Source of the DNA: Leptodontidium sp. MPI-SDFR-AT-0119
Lineage: Eukaryota; Ascomycota; Leotiomycetes; Helotiales; Leptodontidiaceae
NCBI GenBank assembly: GCA_020726505.1
Contig: JAHLEZ010000017.1
Location: 1-64,000, forward strand
Reading direction: 5' to 3'
DNA: 64,000 bases
Numbering within the stretch: position 1 is the first letter of the stretch; each line of letters starts with the position of its first letter. Both the position numbers and the translations under genes were made by a program. Below, in pieces: positions 46,302 to 58,483 of the stretch. The notes beneath the pieces were generated by a model that ran no database searches, had not been told where the DNA came from, and saw only the letters and a list, made by a program, of their open reading frames with translations.

Positions 46302-47436
46302 GATGCGAAAATCTTGTAAAGAACGTAAAGAGATTTGCTGAAAAGAAAGTAAAGAGGTCGGTTGAAAGGAATGTAATGTACCACAGGTAACTCAGATGAT
46401 TGAGGTCAAAGGCAACTTTAGGGGGCCGTTTCTTTTATAGTTAGACTTGCCGTTAGGAACAGTTGACTTTAAGTTATTCGGCTAAATTAAATTTGGAAAT
46501 TCTTTTGTACTCGAAACAAGACTTGTTCGTTCGAAAAGTAGATTTAAGAGCATAACGTTACCTGTGCTGGCTAAATGCTACAGTATTTACTTAAAGTTTA
46601 GTGGTTTTTGGAGGCGAAAAAGTATAAATCTCACGATCCATGTAAACCGAGTTAAGTTGAAACAAACGCGAAGAGCCAAGACCAGTACGATAATATCCCC
46701 GCCTTGATTCTCCAGGACGAAACAATTAGCTGAATGAAAGGGGCAGAAATAGGGGATGCGAACCCGAGACTCCGATATGCATACATCAACATTAAAGCAG
46801 CCAAGTCAAGTAGACAAATTGCAAGGCTCGCTAAACCTTCTAGGACCAGCCTACCTGAAAATACAGAGTAAAGTGAATATGGTAAGCCGCTGGTGCGACT
46901 TGAGGTAAGCGCTGATTTTTTGTGAGGTGCTATCTGACTTGCATGAAAGAAACAACTCTTAGTAGAAACAATATTGAGGATCGGTCTAATCTGTCTGACT
47001 CCGCTGATTCTAGATAGACACTATCAATAAATGACTATAATAGAATTGGTAAGTGGGCAGACCCCTCCTCAGTGGCGTCGCTTATACCCCGCATCGCAAA
47101 AGGGGGGGTTGCTTGGCGCTGCTGACATATTCCAACCTCTCCATTTGGCCTGGACCGCAGGATTAGCTCGACAACGACCCGGGTGAGTAGGCCCGGCCAT
47201 GTTTTGTTCATAAGCACTTGATACGGAGCGATTCCGTCGGGTCAGACAGAGCTACCGATTACCTGATGCATTGAGACGACGGCGGCTCATTGGCACAAAC
47301 AACACGATCTCGACCGTGGAGAACACGGATTTACTAAAAATACGTCATCTCTAGAGGTAACGTGATAATGTGCATCAAGTAGATATCTGCTGTATATGTA
47401 GCTTAAACCGACCTCAGAGGAGCTATAAAAACACAC
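46302..47436. promoter_or_regulatory. Divergent intergenic region between carboxylesterase and questin-oxidase-like gene
   Basis: About 1.1 kb separates two outward-facing genes and should contain both promoters. No coding sequence is supported. A weak tRNA-like T-arm was considered near 46750-46775 and rejected. Confidence 0.4.
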
Positions 47437-47539
47437 ATGTTCTCGTTCAGAAGTTTTCGAGCAACAAGTTCGGCAAGAACATTGACCAAAAGTCTCATTT
47501 CAACTCGATCACAAGCAACAACTTCGGGCTTCAAAGGGT

Positions 47540-47585
47540 GGCGAACAGCAACAGCAACAGCAACAACAACAACAACAACAAACAC
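47540..47585 (+). repeat. CAA/CAG-type trinucleotide repeat
   Basis: The run acagcaacagcaacagcaac continues as aacaacaacaac, just before ATG 47590. Read from ATG 47437 it codes poly-Thr/Ala (TATATATTTTTTNT); read from ATG 47590 it is 5' UTR. Confidence 0.9.
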
Positions 47586-47589
47586 CATC

Positions 47590-49204
47590 ATGGCTTCACC
47601 AACCAAGATTCACTTGACAACTGAAGATACCGGCATCTTCAAATTCGGATCTCAAAATTCGGAGACCGCCGCTAAAGTCTCTGAACTCCTCCAAGAGAAT
47701 CATGAAGTATACCCCACCTCTCCCATAGGCGAGCAAAACAAATGACAAGTGCCTAGCAACATCACATCTTTTGCAACGACGAAGGATTTCATAATCATAT
47801 TGTCCACCATCTTCTCACTCTCTACAGTGTTGGAGCACCAGCCGCGGTGCTTGAGAAGCATTACAAGAACAATGCTTCTTACCAGCGTCCTCCTGTTCCT
47901 CTCGATGAGCGAGTTGTGCAGGACATGAGCAATCCTGAGCACTTCCAGAAGTACCTTGGCAATGAGAAGTACTATCATGACTTTCTAGTCTTCTTTCAAA
48001 AGGAGATGGAGCGTAAAGGCGCAGAGAGTGTATTGAATGAATTTCTGTTCGCTGAGAATGAGAAGGCTGATGACCTGCTGGGAAGAATGTATGGCGGTAG
48101 GCTTTTGAGAATCTCCAGCAATACAATGCATTACCAACTAATACCACTAGGCTTCTTCCACCCGATTATCCACCTCGGCTTTGGTCTCGAGTTCCAGCAA
48201 CCAGCAATCATAGCTGAAGCATTGGCTCAAGGAGCAGTCCATGACAACTGGACTGGCAAATACCTCCTCCGTACCGAAGCAGCCGCTAAGTCCAACCCTA
48301 ACCCATCAATTAACACAACACTTGTCGAACTCCTCGAAGAAATCCGTGCCGATAAGAAACTGGCTACATCGGCACATTGGGAAGATCCGAACAAGGTTCG
48401 CGATGGGATTCTCGTGCGTGCTCCAGAGGAAATGATTCGCATTGCGAGCAAATGGATCGTTACGCCTGAGACGCTTGAGAGAAAGACAGCTGAGATGACT
48501 AACGCGGCGATATTCTTCACGGCTGCTGCTCAGAGACCCCCGAAGCAGGTGTGTCTCATTTCCAAGAACTAACCTTCTGAGCATTTACGATGAGACGGCT
48601 CGCTAATAGCGAGTTTGTGCTTGCAGGTCAAGTTCGATTTCTTCTACATGCATAGCACGAACACTTCAATCTTCTACCCAACCTTCAACGCCCTACCTTT
48701 CTTAAGCACCAAGAGTAAAGTCAGACTTCTGCAATGGAAAGCCTATGTAGAGTAAGCTTTGACTTTTCCCAACCCTGATCCCTTCAACTCCGCAATCAAC
48801 TCATGAAAAAGTTGAACACCAGACTGACTCCATCAAAAAGCCTAGCAATCTATACCTCCCGCGCCGCAGCTCCCCTCCACCTCTCCGAAGTCTCGCTTTA
48901 CACCCCGGCTAAGCTCAATTCTGGGAATGTAGAATGGAAAGGTATCTTCCGACGCCTGACCGAGTTCGCCGACGATGGACATGCTGTGAAATTCGGGAGA
49001 GCGGTTGCGAATGCTGAGAGGCTGTGTAAGCCTTATGAGAAGGACGGAGCTGGTGTCGGGGTGGTGCATGGTTTCATGTGGGAGAAGATTGGAAACATGA
49101 TTGCTGATAGTGTGGAAGATACAGGTGCGACTTGGTCCCGAGGAGTGGGATTCGCCGAGGCCTGGGAGGACTACGTAGATCGGCCTAGGAAGTCGCAGTT
49201 GTGA
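47590..49204 (+). CDS. Questin-oxidase-like protein (AflY family, DUF4243)
   Basis: Exons are 47590-47706, 47757-48096, 48151-48548, 48627-48751 and 48841-49204, giving 447 aa from MASPTKIHLTTEDTG. An upstream in-frame ATG at 47437 would give 498 aa, with an Arg/Ser-rich, presequence-like start (MFSFRSFRATSSARTLTKSL) and a poly-Thr stretch from CAA/ACA repeats. The family's His-rich starts are clear: QHHIFCNDEGFHNHIVHHLL and later GFFHPIIHLGFGLEFQ. Also present are VKFDFFYMHSTNTSIFYPTF and the C-terminal ERLCKPYEKDG and ATWSRGVGFAEAWEDYV. Characterised members (AflY, GedK) do Baeyer-Villiger-type ring opening of anthraquinones. No polyketide synthase is in the window, so a role in such a pathway is not shown. 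Confidence 0.9.
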
Positions 49205-49342
49205 AGTTGGGGCACTGAGGAATGATCAGTGGTAATTGCAAGGTAATACTCTCGCTCACTGGTAGCTTTTGGATTATAGTTTTGGTATTCCTTGTCATTA
49301 ATTTAGTTTGTAATGATTATTTGGTTACATAAGTAGTATTCT

Positions 49343-50658
49343 TCACAAGCTTTCCCAAAACGCTACACTCTCCTCTAATCCCATTACAACCAGTGACTTC
49401 TCATCCACTCCCGCTCCCTCCTCAGACACGGCCGCCTGCGCAAAAGCTACCCGATCTCCCTCATCATCCATCAGAATCGCCGCCGCGCTCTGGAACGGAG
49501 CACCGAAAGTACACCCTCCCATCTCAAGATTAAACAAGCAGATATTGTCATTCGAAAGGTCGACTAAGCCCCTAGCGTAGTTCCTCAGCGGCACACTGAC
49601 ATCCACAGACTTGCCATTCACGCCAGCGAAGGAGTACGTGATATTGAAGTCCTGGGGAATCAACTCGCAGCTGCCGTTGAAAGAGACGACACCATTGTAA
49701 TCGACCAGCTGACCACCCGTAGCATTGTAGAAGAGTTCCTCCATACCGCCATCGTAGGCGAATGGGAGGTAATCAGCATGAGCACCCGAGTCGACTAGAC
49801 AAGTCGTGTCTTGATCTGGGACGAATGTTTGGCCGTTGATTGTGATGTTTGGCTTGGCTACGTACACGCCGATATCATACTCTGCCACGACATTCTTGAG
49901 CTCTACAAGCGGGCCGGTGTATTTCGACGTATCGATTGCGCCGAAGAGGATACCGCCTGTGAGGTTCCCAAGGGCCCCCAAGTGCTTGTCAAACCACATG
50001 AACATGGTCTTGCTTGCAATCTGTCCGCTCTCGAAGAGATTCTGGCGGAATGATGGACCGGCTGTCTTCTCTTTGTCGTAGTACGACAAACCTAGAATGG
50101 CTTCATCATAGAGCGGAGGAATGCATGACCCGTTGTCGGCCATTCGGAAGAGTCCTGCGTTCTCAAGTGCGAATTGAACATTTGGGATGGGACCGCTGCT
50201 CCCTACTGAAGTAATGGTATCGTTGGCATATTGTTTACCCGAAACGATTTTGGCATTTCCGGCATATGCGTAGGTGGAAGTGTGGGTTGTAAGTGTCGAG
50301 TAGGGTGAGAGAGCTGGGTCGTATCTGGCGGGGACCGAGGCGTTGCAAGGGCCCGGGAATCCTAGATAAGGCGATCCAAAATTTATGATTGCATCTGGTG
50401 ACCAGATCTGTAGACTTGAAGTTAATAAATGTGCTATGTAATAACTATGGGGAGGCTTACCCAGAAATTTGCGCTTCCAGAGTCCATCACAACTCTCACG
50501 GGCTCGGCTGATGGTGCGGTGCCGAACGTGATGTCGGCAGTTACTCTTGAATCGGCACCATACTCGAAAGCTACTGGCATGTAGTGATACAAAGAACTGT
50601 AAGCTGCAAGAGCTCCGCCGATGTTGAGAGCAACTATGGTGGAAAGAGAGGACCGCAT
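49343..50658 (-). CDS. Pepsin-like aspartic protease (A1 family), secreted
   Basis: Exons (descending) are 50658-50461 and 50407-49343, giving 420 aa from the first ATG, MRSSLSTIVALNIGGALAAY, a signal peptide. The first active Asp is in VVMDSGSANFWIWSP and the second in CLVDSGAHADYLPF. Both read D-S-G where the family usually has D-T-G. The fold cues FGAIDTSKYTGPLVEL and AILGLSYYD are present. Several sequons (NGS, NAT, NIT) fit secretion. There is no obvious prosegment of the usual length, and no clear GPI signal at the C-terminus ESVAFWESL. Ser in place of Thr in the DTG motif is tolerated in known proteases. It is convergent with the questin-oxidase-like gene (138 bp between stops) and divergent from the sedolisin gene. 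Confidence 0.88.
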
Positions 50659-51874
50659 GATGAACGAGCTATTGGATGACAACGATCAGTGATTGAATGC
50701 CTTCGAGGTGAAAAGTTCAGACAAAGCAAGAAGTCGCCTATGTATATACTTCGTATGCCATCAGATTATGATCGACAGCCGTGGAGAGGAAACCCGTCAT
50801 CAATTAGAACTTGGTTGAGGATGCCTTGATTCTAATCAACAGCAAACTCTCTGAAGTCATCGGGCAGCACACAATTCCAAGAATAGAGCCAAGCGAGATA
50901 AGTAGTAAATGCGAGCCCCATTAATACGAAGATTTAGCAACCTTGTTGAAGCTTGTTTTAAGGTTACGAAGAACTAAGGCAGAATTGGGATGAACACCGA
51001 ACGGCCGAAGTTTAAGCTTTAGGGAGGGCAATTGCCGATAATGCGAAACAGCTAGGGAATCCATGCCGGGGCTGAAGGGGCTTCTGGAAAAGCTCTGTTT
51101 GTGGCTGAGCAAGATATCGTCCGATGCTTTCGAAGACCCTGTCCTTGTTGTTCTTTGCGGAGGATGGTCGCTGGGGAAAAGGGGACATAATTTTCCCCCA
51201 GCGGTGATTATTTTGGCGCTGACGTTTAGCGAGGTGGACTTCAATTACCTAAGCTTTCCCCTTTTCGTCTTGAAAGTCGACTTCGAGAGTTCACGATACG
51301 AGGATAGAGAAGCTAAAGGAAGCCAAAATGATGCGGCCCAATCATAAATTTGAAAAATCGTCCGATGAGAAACTCATCAGAAACCAGTTAGTGGCAAGTG
51401 ATGGTCAAAGAACATGAGCTCAATATGCTGGTCATTGACTCCCTGACCTGAAATCCGTTCATGCAGCACCTTCTCGGTCCCGAACAACTCCAAGATGTCA
51501 CAATTTTGATCACAAAACGACTGTCAGTGTGAGTATTAGTCACTGAGTACCCACAAATGTCTCTCCTTACAGTCGGCATTATCTCGCCTTGTACCGTGGA
51601 GCTGAGTGCTGTAGCTGGTAGGGCTAAGCGAGCAGCCCAAACACCGTTTTACCCCTGTTCTCCCTGTCGGTGTGCCCGGGTTAGCCTGGTGAGAAGCTCA
51701 ACGGATGCGGTCCTTGTCTCAAAAGTCGACCGCATCTGGTCTTGACTCTGGGGTATATGTTCTTGGATCTCCCCAACCTTGGCTCCCATCAGTCTCCATT
51801 CCATCTCAACCAACTTTAGTCTTTCGCTCTCAACTGCACCTCTCATTCTCTCATCTCTTAATAGTCTGATCAAG
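50659..51874. promoter_or_regulatory. Divergent intergenic region between two secreted protease genes
   Basis: About 1.2 kb between outward-facing starts of the pepsin-like and sedolisin genes. No gene is supported; the frame at 51063-51347 lacks family features. CT-rich sequence with ctcattctctcatctctt lies just upstream of ATG 51875. Confidence 0.45.
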
Positions 51875-53823
51875 ATGCATTTCACTCGCTATATTCTACC
51901 TTCTGCCCTCTTCATGTCCTCTTCTGTGTTCGCTCGGCCAGCCCCCGTTGGCAACCAAGATACATATGGATCCTATCGAGTCGTCGAAAGCAAGACCGGT
52001 GTCCCGAATGGATGGACTTACCAAGGACCAGCCGACTACGAGACCATCCTCCATCTACGTCTAATTCTCAAATCTGTAGATGGAAATAGTCTGAGCGATA
52101 AGTTGATGGACATCAGCACTCCCGGAAACGAAGATTACGGCAAGCACCTCACCCAAGAACAACTGGGATCCCTCGTAGCACCTGACCCTGGAAGTGTCGA
52201 CCTCCTTATTTCATGGCTCAACTCCTTCTCAGGAGTCAGTGATGTTGCATATTCAGTTCATGCCAGTTCGATTTCCTTTAAGAGTACTGTCTCAGCAGCT
52301 AGCAGTATGCTTGCGACCGAATTCGGAGTTTTCCAAGTTACCAACGGTAATGGAAGCGTCGTCCGCAGTCTGGAATACAGCCTTCCCGACTACCTCAGTC
52401 AGCACATTGGACTCATCCATCCCGTCACTTACTTTCCACCAACGGAGGGGACTAACTCGATGTCTGTGGGCGAAGATGCCAAGCGGTCCGAAGAACCTGT
52501 TGCTCCCATCTACAGACGTGATGTAGAGCCCGAACTCCTGAAAGCATGTCAGTGGGTCTCTTCCCCTTCCAGCCTTACCCCAGCGGACTCGAAACGTATT
52601 TAACTCAGTGTGTCCTGAATAATCTTGACTTTAAACTCCACTAGAACTCATACTGACTGGAACTCTTCTACAGAACCATCACACCAACTTGCATCGCCAA
52701 GATGTACAACATTGACTACACCCCTCCCTCGAACACCACTCCTAGTGGAAGCTGTCTTGGAGTCGCTGGGTTTTTGGAGCAATACATCAACCACAACGAC
52801 ATCACATCTTTCGTTCGGAAATACGGTAACTCGGCTTCTATTCGTGCCAATCCTGGTACTTTCACTGTCGAACTCGTTAACGGCGGGTCGAACAATGAGT
52901 CGGCTGCCGGAATCGAAGCTACCTTGGATATGGAATACAGCATGCCATTCACTGGCTCTCTACCAGTTGTCTATTACTCTACAGCTGGTCGTCCACCTTC
53001 CATTGGTCCAGATGGACAAGAAATACCACTTGATCAGGTCTATGCCGAGCCATATCTTGAGTGGCTTGAATACATGCTTGCAAAACCCAATGGAGTCATC
53101 CCACAGGTGATCTCGATCTCATACACCGACACCGAACAAACAGTTCCTCGAGACTACGCAGTCCACGTCTGTGACCTCTTCGGTCGCCTTACAGCCCGCG
53201 GTGTATCCATCATTGATGCATCTGGCGATGGTGGAGTAGCAGGCCAAGAAGATGTCGACTGTATCAGCAATGATGGCTTGAACAGACCCACATTCCTACC
53301 GACCTTCCCGGCCAGTTGCCCTTGGGTCACTGCTGTAGGGTCAACTTCTGTTATCCCAGAGCAAGGATCATCTTTCTCTTCTGGTGGATTCTCGAATTAC
53401 TTCGCTACACCATCCTACCAAGTCAACGCGACTCTTGCATACGTAGCCTCTCTCAATGGCCAGTATGAAGGTCTCTATAATGCTTCCGGACGTGGAATTC
53501 CCGACATTGCAGTCTACGGCTCTCGATACGAGACAGAGAACAACGGCGCGTCTTCAGGCCATCATTCCGGTACCAGTGCCGGGACGCCTGTCTTCGCTGC
53601 CATGATTGCACTTGTCAATGACATCCGGCTCAGAAATGGAAAACCAGTTTTGGGATGGTTGAATCCTATGTTGTATTCGGAGGAGATGAAGAGTGTATGG
53701 AATGATATCACCGAGGGATACAGTTACGGATGCGATGCTTCTTGGAATACCACTGTTGGATGGGACGCGGTGACTGGGTTGGGGAGTCCGGATTTTCAGC
53801 GCCTTGTAAATGCCCTACAATAA
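51875..53823 (+). CDS. Sedolisin / tripeptidyl-peptidase-type serine protease (S53)
   Basis: Exons are 51875-52551 and 52674-53823, giving 608 aa. The intron (122 nt) is longer than most here and its donor GTGGGT is weak, so the boundary is less sure. A signal peptide (MHFTRYILPSALFMSSSVFA) leads into an S53 pro-domain (LSDKLMDISTPGNEDYGKHL). A likely Lys-Arg/RR cleavage region (YRRDVEPELLKACQ) follows. The catalytic core shows the Glu/Asp pair in GIEATLDMEYSM, the oxyanion Asp region SIIDASGDGGVAG, and the nucleophile Ser in SGHHSGTSAGTPVFAA. The Ca-site elements are VWNDITEGYSYGC and GWDAVTGLGSPDF. SGTSAGTP differs from the usual SGTSASTP at one residue outside the nucleophile. Such enzymes act at acid pH in secreted protein degradation. 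Confidence 0.93.
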
Positions 53824-54514
53824 TTGCAAATGATAATCAATACTGCTTAACTTCTCTAACACTGATTATGTGTTACTTTGAAGTATTCGACGATGACTTT
53901 CTCCTCATGTTCCAAAATAGGGGCTGACTCGGTTACCGCGTGCGGATCTTGTTAGAGCCAGAACTGCATCGTGAACACCAGTCCTGAATCCCAGTCATAT
54001 ACTATACCATCAACACCCAAACGCTATCCTATAACCCCCCCTCGATGATGAAGTCTCTCACGTCAAAATACTTCAAGCCCACTCTTGACATGCACCCCTG
54101 CACGCCACATCCGCTATGGCGGCAGGATACACCCGTCCCCGCTGGGAATGAGCGCCGGTTTCGGTCCGCAGCAGAAAATCGCCGCTTGATCCACCTTGAA
54201 ATCCTAATAACATCCACTCGAGGACCTCCCTTCTCTAGTTTGAGATTGTTTTTATCTCATGCAAACACTTTCTGACACTCCTTGCATCATTGTCGATTTT
54301 AGCGAGACTGTTTGTTGTCAACGGGTTGTTTTTATTTCGAAAAACATCGCTTAAGAGCACGAGGCTGGAGCTGTTGTTTTTGTCAAGGACTTGCTTGTAT
54401 CTGGACACGCCGACATAATGTCGACATGAGCATTTCTTAATAAAATTAGTCGGCGACCTCAATTCATGGAATTTCCTGAGCATTGCTATCAATACCACAT
54501 CCACTTGAGCCACA
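53824..54514. other. Intergenic region between sedolisin and MFS genes
   Basis: About 690 bp hold the sedolisin 3' end and the MFS promoter. No gene is supported. Confidence 0.4.
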
Positions 54515-56838
54515 ATGCCATTCGGAAAGCCACCACCAGACATCGAAATGCCCATCTGGCACCCCTCCTCCTCGTCCTCTAACAGCGAAAGCATGCCCTC
54601 AACACCCACAGCACCCCACAGACTCGATCTCGAAAAACAAGCCACAGCACCCGATCAAGCGCCCGCCTCATCTCTCGCCCACCAAACCGGCAGCCGTGTA
54701 ACACGGCAGCAATCGCTCGTGCATCGAAACACCAACCACAACAGATTCACGCACCCTTTGTCTCACGTGAAGACCTCCTCCGACTCCATCGTGGACTTCG
54801 ATGGTCCTGATGATCTGTATAGACCTATCAATTGGCCGTTCAGGAAGAAGCTCATCACGACGCTATTGTATGGACTGACGACTATGGGATCGACGTGGGC
54901 GAGTTCCGTGTATAGTCCTGCTGTTGGTCAGATTTCAGATGAGTATGGCGTTGCGGATGAGGTGGGTATTCTGGGTGTTAGTTTTTTGTTGATTGGGTTT
55001 GGGATTGGACCGTTGCTTTGGGCACCGTTGAGCGAGGTGTAGGTTGTCCCCAATTTTCAAGTTTTCAAGCGTTGAACTTGGAATTGGGATTGGAGCAGGA
55101 CTTAGAAAATTTGCTAACTATTTCTTGAAGATATGGAAGGAAACCGGCAGTACTAGCTCCGTATTTCATTGCAGCTTGCTTCTCGTTTGGTACGGCGACT
55201 GCGAAGGATATTCAGACTATTCTTATCACGAGGTTCTTTGCTGGATTATTTGGTTCAGCTCCTGTAACTGTACGTTCATCCTTTCCCTACTACACTAACA
55301 AACAGCTTTTCTGGCTCAGACTCTCAGTAAAATTCTTGAGTTCCAATCCCAAGTTACTGACTTTGTATTTCCCGTATTAGAACACAGGAGGTGTACTCGG
55401 TGACATCTGGTCACCTCAACAGAGAGGAACAGCTATTGTCGGTTACGCATTTGCAGTCGTTGGCGGACCTACCCTTGGGTAAATACCAACACCAATTCCT
55501 CCCACATCTGAATCCAACTGACAAACGAAAAGACCAATAGCAGGAGGCGCAATAGTGTCAAGCCACCTCCGCTGGCGATGGACTGAATACGTACTTCCCC
55601 CTTCTCATTCCCCTCCCACCATTTCAATTTCAATTTCCAATTCATCCCTCCTACCTAACTCTAACTAACAAGACCCCCACTAGACAACAGCTATAATGAT
55701 GAGCACTATCCTCCTCCTCGACATCCTCATCCTAGATGAAACCTACGCACCCATGCTCCTCGTGCACAAAGCGCGACGTCTCCGCCACGAGAGCGGAAAC
55801 TGGGCTCTCCATGCTCGCCACGAGGAGTGGGATGTCAGTCTCAAGGAGATGTCGAATAAGTTCCTTAAGACACCGTTTAGGCTACTCGCTACGCCTATTT
55901 GCTTCTTGGTCGCGCTGTATGCGAGTTTTGTTTATGGGATTTTGTATTTGTAAGTGCTGTTATGGATTTCAACTGACCGATGTTTCACCCATATTTTTTG
56001 ATACGGAGGGAGGGAGGTTCCGCCTATTTGTTTGCTCTGGCTTTGAATTTTTTGAGTACAGCTAATAGTCTACTAGGTGTCTGGGAGCGATTCCCATCTC
56101 TTTCGCTGAAGAGAGGGGATGGGGTCCAATTACTTCCCAATTGCCATTCCTAGCTCTTCTAGTCGGGACTATTCTAGGTGGAGGTGCGAATATCTTGTAT
56201 GTCTACTCTGCTCAGCTTGTCAATATCTCCACTCTAAGAGAACGATCTAACACCCCCAGCAACAACAAATTCTACATCCGTCGCTTCGAAGCCAATAACA
56301 ACAAACCCGTCCCGGAAGCACGTCTTCCACCCGTACGTACCCAAATTCCACTTCCCCTTCCGCGGCTAAGCATTCATACTCCACTTTGATCCCATTTCCC
56401 ACAAACCCCCAAACCAGATCTTGCATACTAACATCCCCCTCCTCACCCCAGATGATGCTCGGCTCCCTCTTCTTCACAACAGGCCTCTTCCTCTTCCGCT
56501 GGACCTCTCCCTCACACATCACACCCGTCCTTCCCCTGCTAGCACTAACTTTCATGGGCTTCGGATTCTTCACCATCTTCCAAGCAGCGCTGAACTACCT
56601 AATCGACACATTCTCCCGCTTCGCCGCCTCAGCCGTAGCTGCAAACACATTCTTACGCTCTATCTTCGCAGCTGTCTTCCCGCTTTTCGTGGCGCCTATG
56701 TTCCATAACCTAGGTATACCGTGGGCGAGTTCGTTGTTGGGGTTTGTGAGTTTGTGTCTTGTGCCGATCCCGTATTTGTTTTATGTTTATGGGGAGAGGG
56801 TTAGGGGGAGGGGAAGGTTTACGGCGCAGGTTATGTGA
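54515..56838 (+). CDS. MFS drug/polyamine-type transporter (DHA1 family, 12 TM)
   Basis: Exons are 54515-55038, 55131-55269, 55381-55478, 55533-55590, 55684-55949, 56077-56196, 56260-56332 and 56452-56838, giving 554 aa. A hydrophilic N-terminus of about 100 residues precedes the conserved FDGPDDLYRPINWPFRKKL. TM1 to TM3 follow, with loop motif A-like WAPLSEVYGRKP. Next come the DHA1-typical NTGGVLGDIWSPQQRGTAIV and LRWRWTEY. The central loop carries ILDETYAPMLLVHKARRLR. The C-half includes GAIPISFAEERGWGP and ends YLFYVYGERVRGRGRF. Such proton antiporters export drugs, polyamines or metabolites at the plasma membrane. Some introns here (92-127 nt) are longer than average. Exon 6 to 7 uses donor GTATGT, joining GGANI to FNNKFYIRR. 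Confidence 0.9.
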
Positions 56839-57504
56839 TTTTGATCTGAGTAGGGTCGTCATCGGATTATATAATATAGAGGAGGGAGTTGGAGTTGGAG
56901 TTGGAGTTGGAGTTCGATGAACCCCCCCTTCACTTTGCTTGCTCTTTGGGTTCGAGGTGTTCGTCCGCTGGTGATGCGGTGTTGAGAAAAGGGGAATGGT
57001 TGTGCATAGCGTGGTTTGGTTTGGGTGTTTGGTGTATATATGAATTTCGAGGCGTCTTCTTCTTTTCTAATTGCAATGCTTGCTCTCTTGCAAGTTTTGT
57101 ACATACCAAGTTGCGGCGGTGCTTAGTAGTTTTCTTCCTTCACTTCGGGGTAGAAACGTAGAATGATGAGTGAGTAAATGATTATTTATGGTCTATGTAA
57201 TTGAGAATAGGTTTGTGCCCGGGTTGGTTGTGGTAATAGTTGAGAGTCTGATATTACATCCATACCATACCGAAACACCTCTCCCCTCTCACTCTCTATC
57301 TAACATCGTAATCCATATATACAGATGACCCAAAGTAACTAGCCAATAGCCAGTAAGTTGATTCCCAAAACGCCTCGCCATGCCCATCCGCCTATCAAAA
57401 CGAATACACTTATACATATCCCACATAATTCACTTCAACCTCCAAACCACTCCTCCCCACACCACTCCTGCAGACCCATTCCTCTCTCATATACACCCAA
57501 CCAC
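56839..57504. other. Convergent intergenic region between MFS gene and TIM22
   Basis: It contains a GGAGTT repeat at about 56886-56916 (ggagttggagttggagttgg) and no supported gene. Both 3' UTRs should lie here. Confidence 0.5.
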
Positions 57505-58483
57505 CTAATCAACCTCACTCGGCCTCCTCATATACGCATCAATCGCCGCACTAAACGCCGCAAAGCCCGCACACCCCAACGCAGCCGCCTGCGGCCCAGC
57601 CGGTGCCGCAAGCACACCACCCGTAATACAGCCCGCGAGAACGCCATTAGCGAGATCATTCTTCGCGCGGAACCCTTCGATACAACACTCGGTGCCGGCA
57701 AAGATGGCGCCTACCTTCCCGAAGTTCTTGGCCGAGGAGAAGGAGCGCGTGCCCATGTCGCGGAGTCCGGCTTTGAGTTGTTGGCGGAGGGGGAGGGAGG
57801 CGATGGTTGCGCCGGCGGAACCGGGTGTGTGGAGGGGGGTGTCGTATTGCATCTGGGGGGTGAGGTGTTAGATGGGTGAGTTTGGAAGGGGATTTGCTAT
57901 TTGGGAGGGGAAAAGAGAGGACGTACAGAAGCCATGAAGAGACCGAAAGCGCCGCCGAGAGCGAAACCCATTACACCTGAGACGGCGGTTTTTCCGGGAC
58001 AGGACTCCATTAGTGCTTGCATCTGTGAGGTGGTATATTAGCTTGTGTTTTCTCCCAGGTTGTACCATATCCATCCATAGCCAAAAAAAAAACACCCCCA
58101 TTCCAGCCTTTCAATCTTCGAAGTATCCCCAAATCGAGCCCTGGTCCTGAAGCCTTATAGCCAGCTTCCTTGTGGTACAATCGCGGACTCGAGTTGTATG
58201 TATAGAGCACCTCGCTCCCCAGGCTGCAGATTCCCAATCCAGCCATGGCTATTCATCTCAATCCCAATGCCCAATCCACAACTCTCCCTTCAAACTCCAA
58301 TCCCTCCCTCCCCTTCCGCATCCCCATCCCACCCCCTAATCCAGAATCCACAACCCACAAGACCACAAAAGAAAGGAAGCCGTCTCAACCTACACTCTTA
58401 ACAACAGCCTTCGCCTGCTCCTCCTGCGCATCGCCCTGATATCCACCCCCTGCACCGCCTGGCGTCCACATCGGTCCGTTCAT
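57505..58483 (-). CDS. TIM22: Tim22, channel subunit of the mitochondrial carrier translocase
   Basis: Exons (descending) are 58483-58394, 58022-57927 and 57852-57505, giving 177 aa. Exon 1 codes [20 protein letters not shown] and a short helix. Exon 2 holds [20 protein letters not shown] and the Gly-rich span [12 protein letters not shown]. Exon 3 has the Tim17/22/23 core [20 protein letters not shown], then [20 protein letters not shown] and a Gly/Ala-rich span [20 protein letters not shown]. Three to four spans in the inner membrane are expected. Tim22 inserts carrier proteins and other multi-span proteins. Two cysteines in ESC and TECC may form the conserved disulfide. Intron 1 (371 nt) is much longer than the other introns in the window. 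Confidence 0.93.

Noticed and set aside
46741..46830. Possible tRNA on the minus strand (T-arm-like gggttcgcatccc)
   Set aside because: Only three T-stem pairs form, the conserved A58 is missing, and no acceptor or anticodon stem could be matched.
44478..56838. A full secondary-metabolite gene cluster
   Set aside because: No polyketide synthase, peptide synthetase, terpene cyclase or pathway regulator is visible. Only the AflY-type enzyme and the MFS exporter hint at it.
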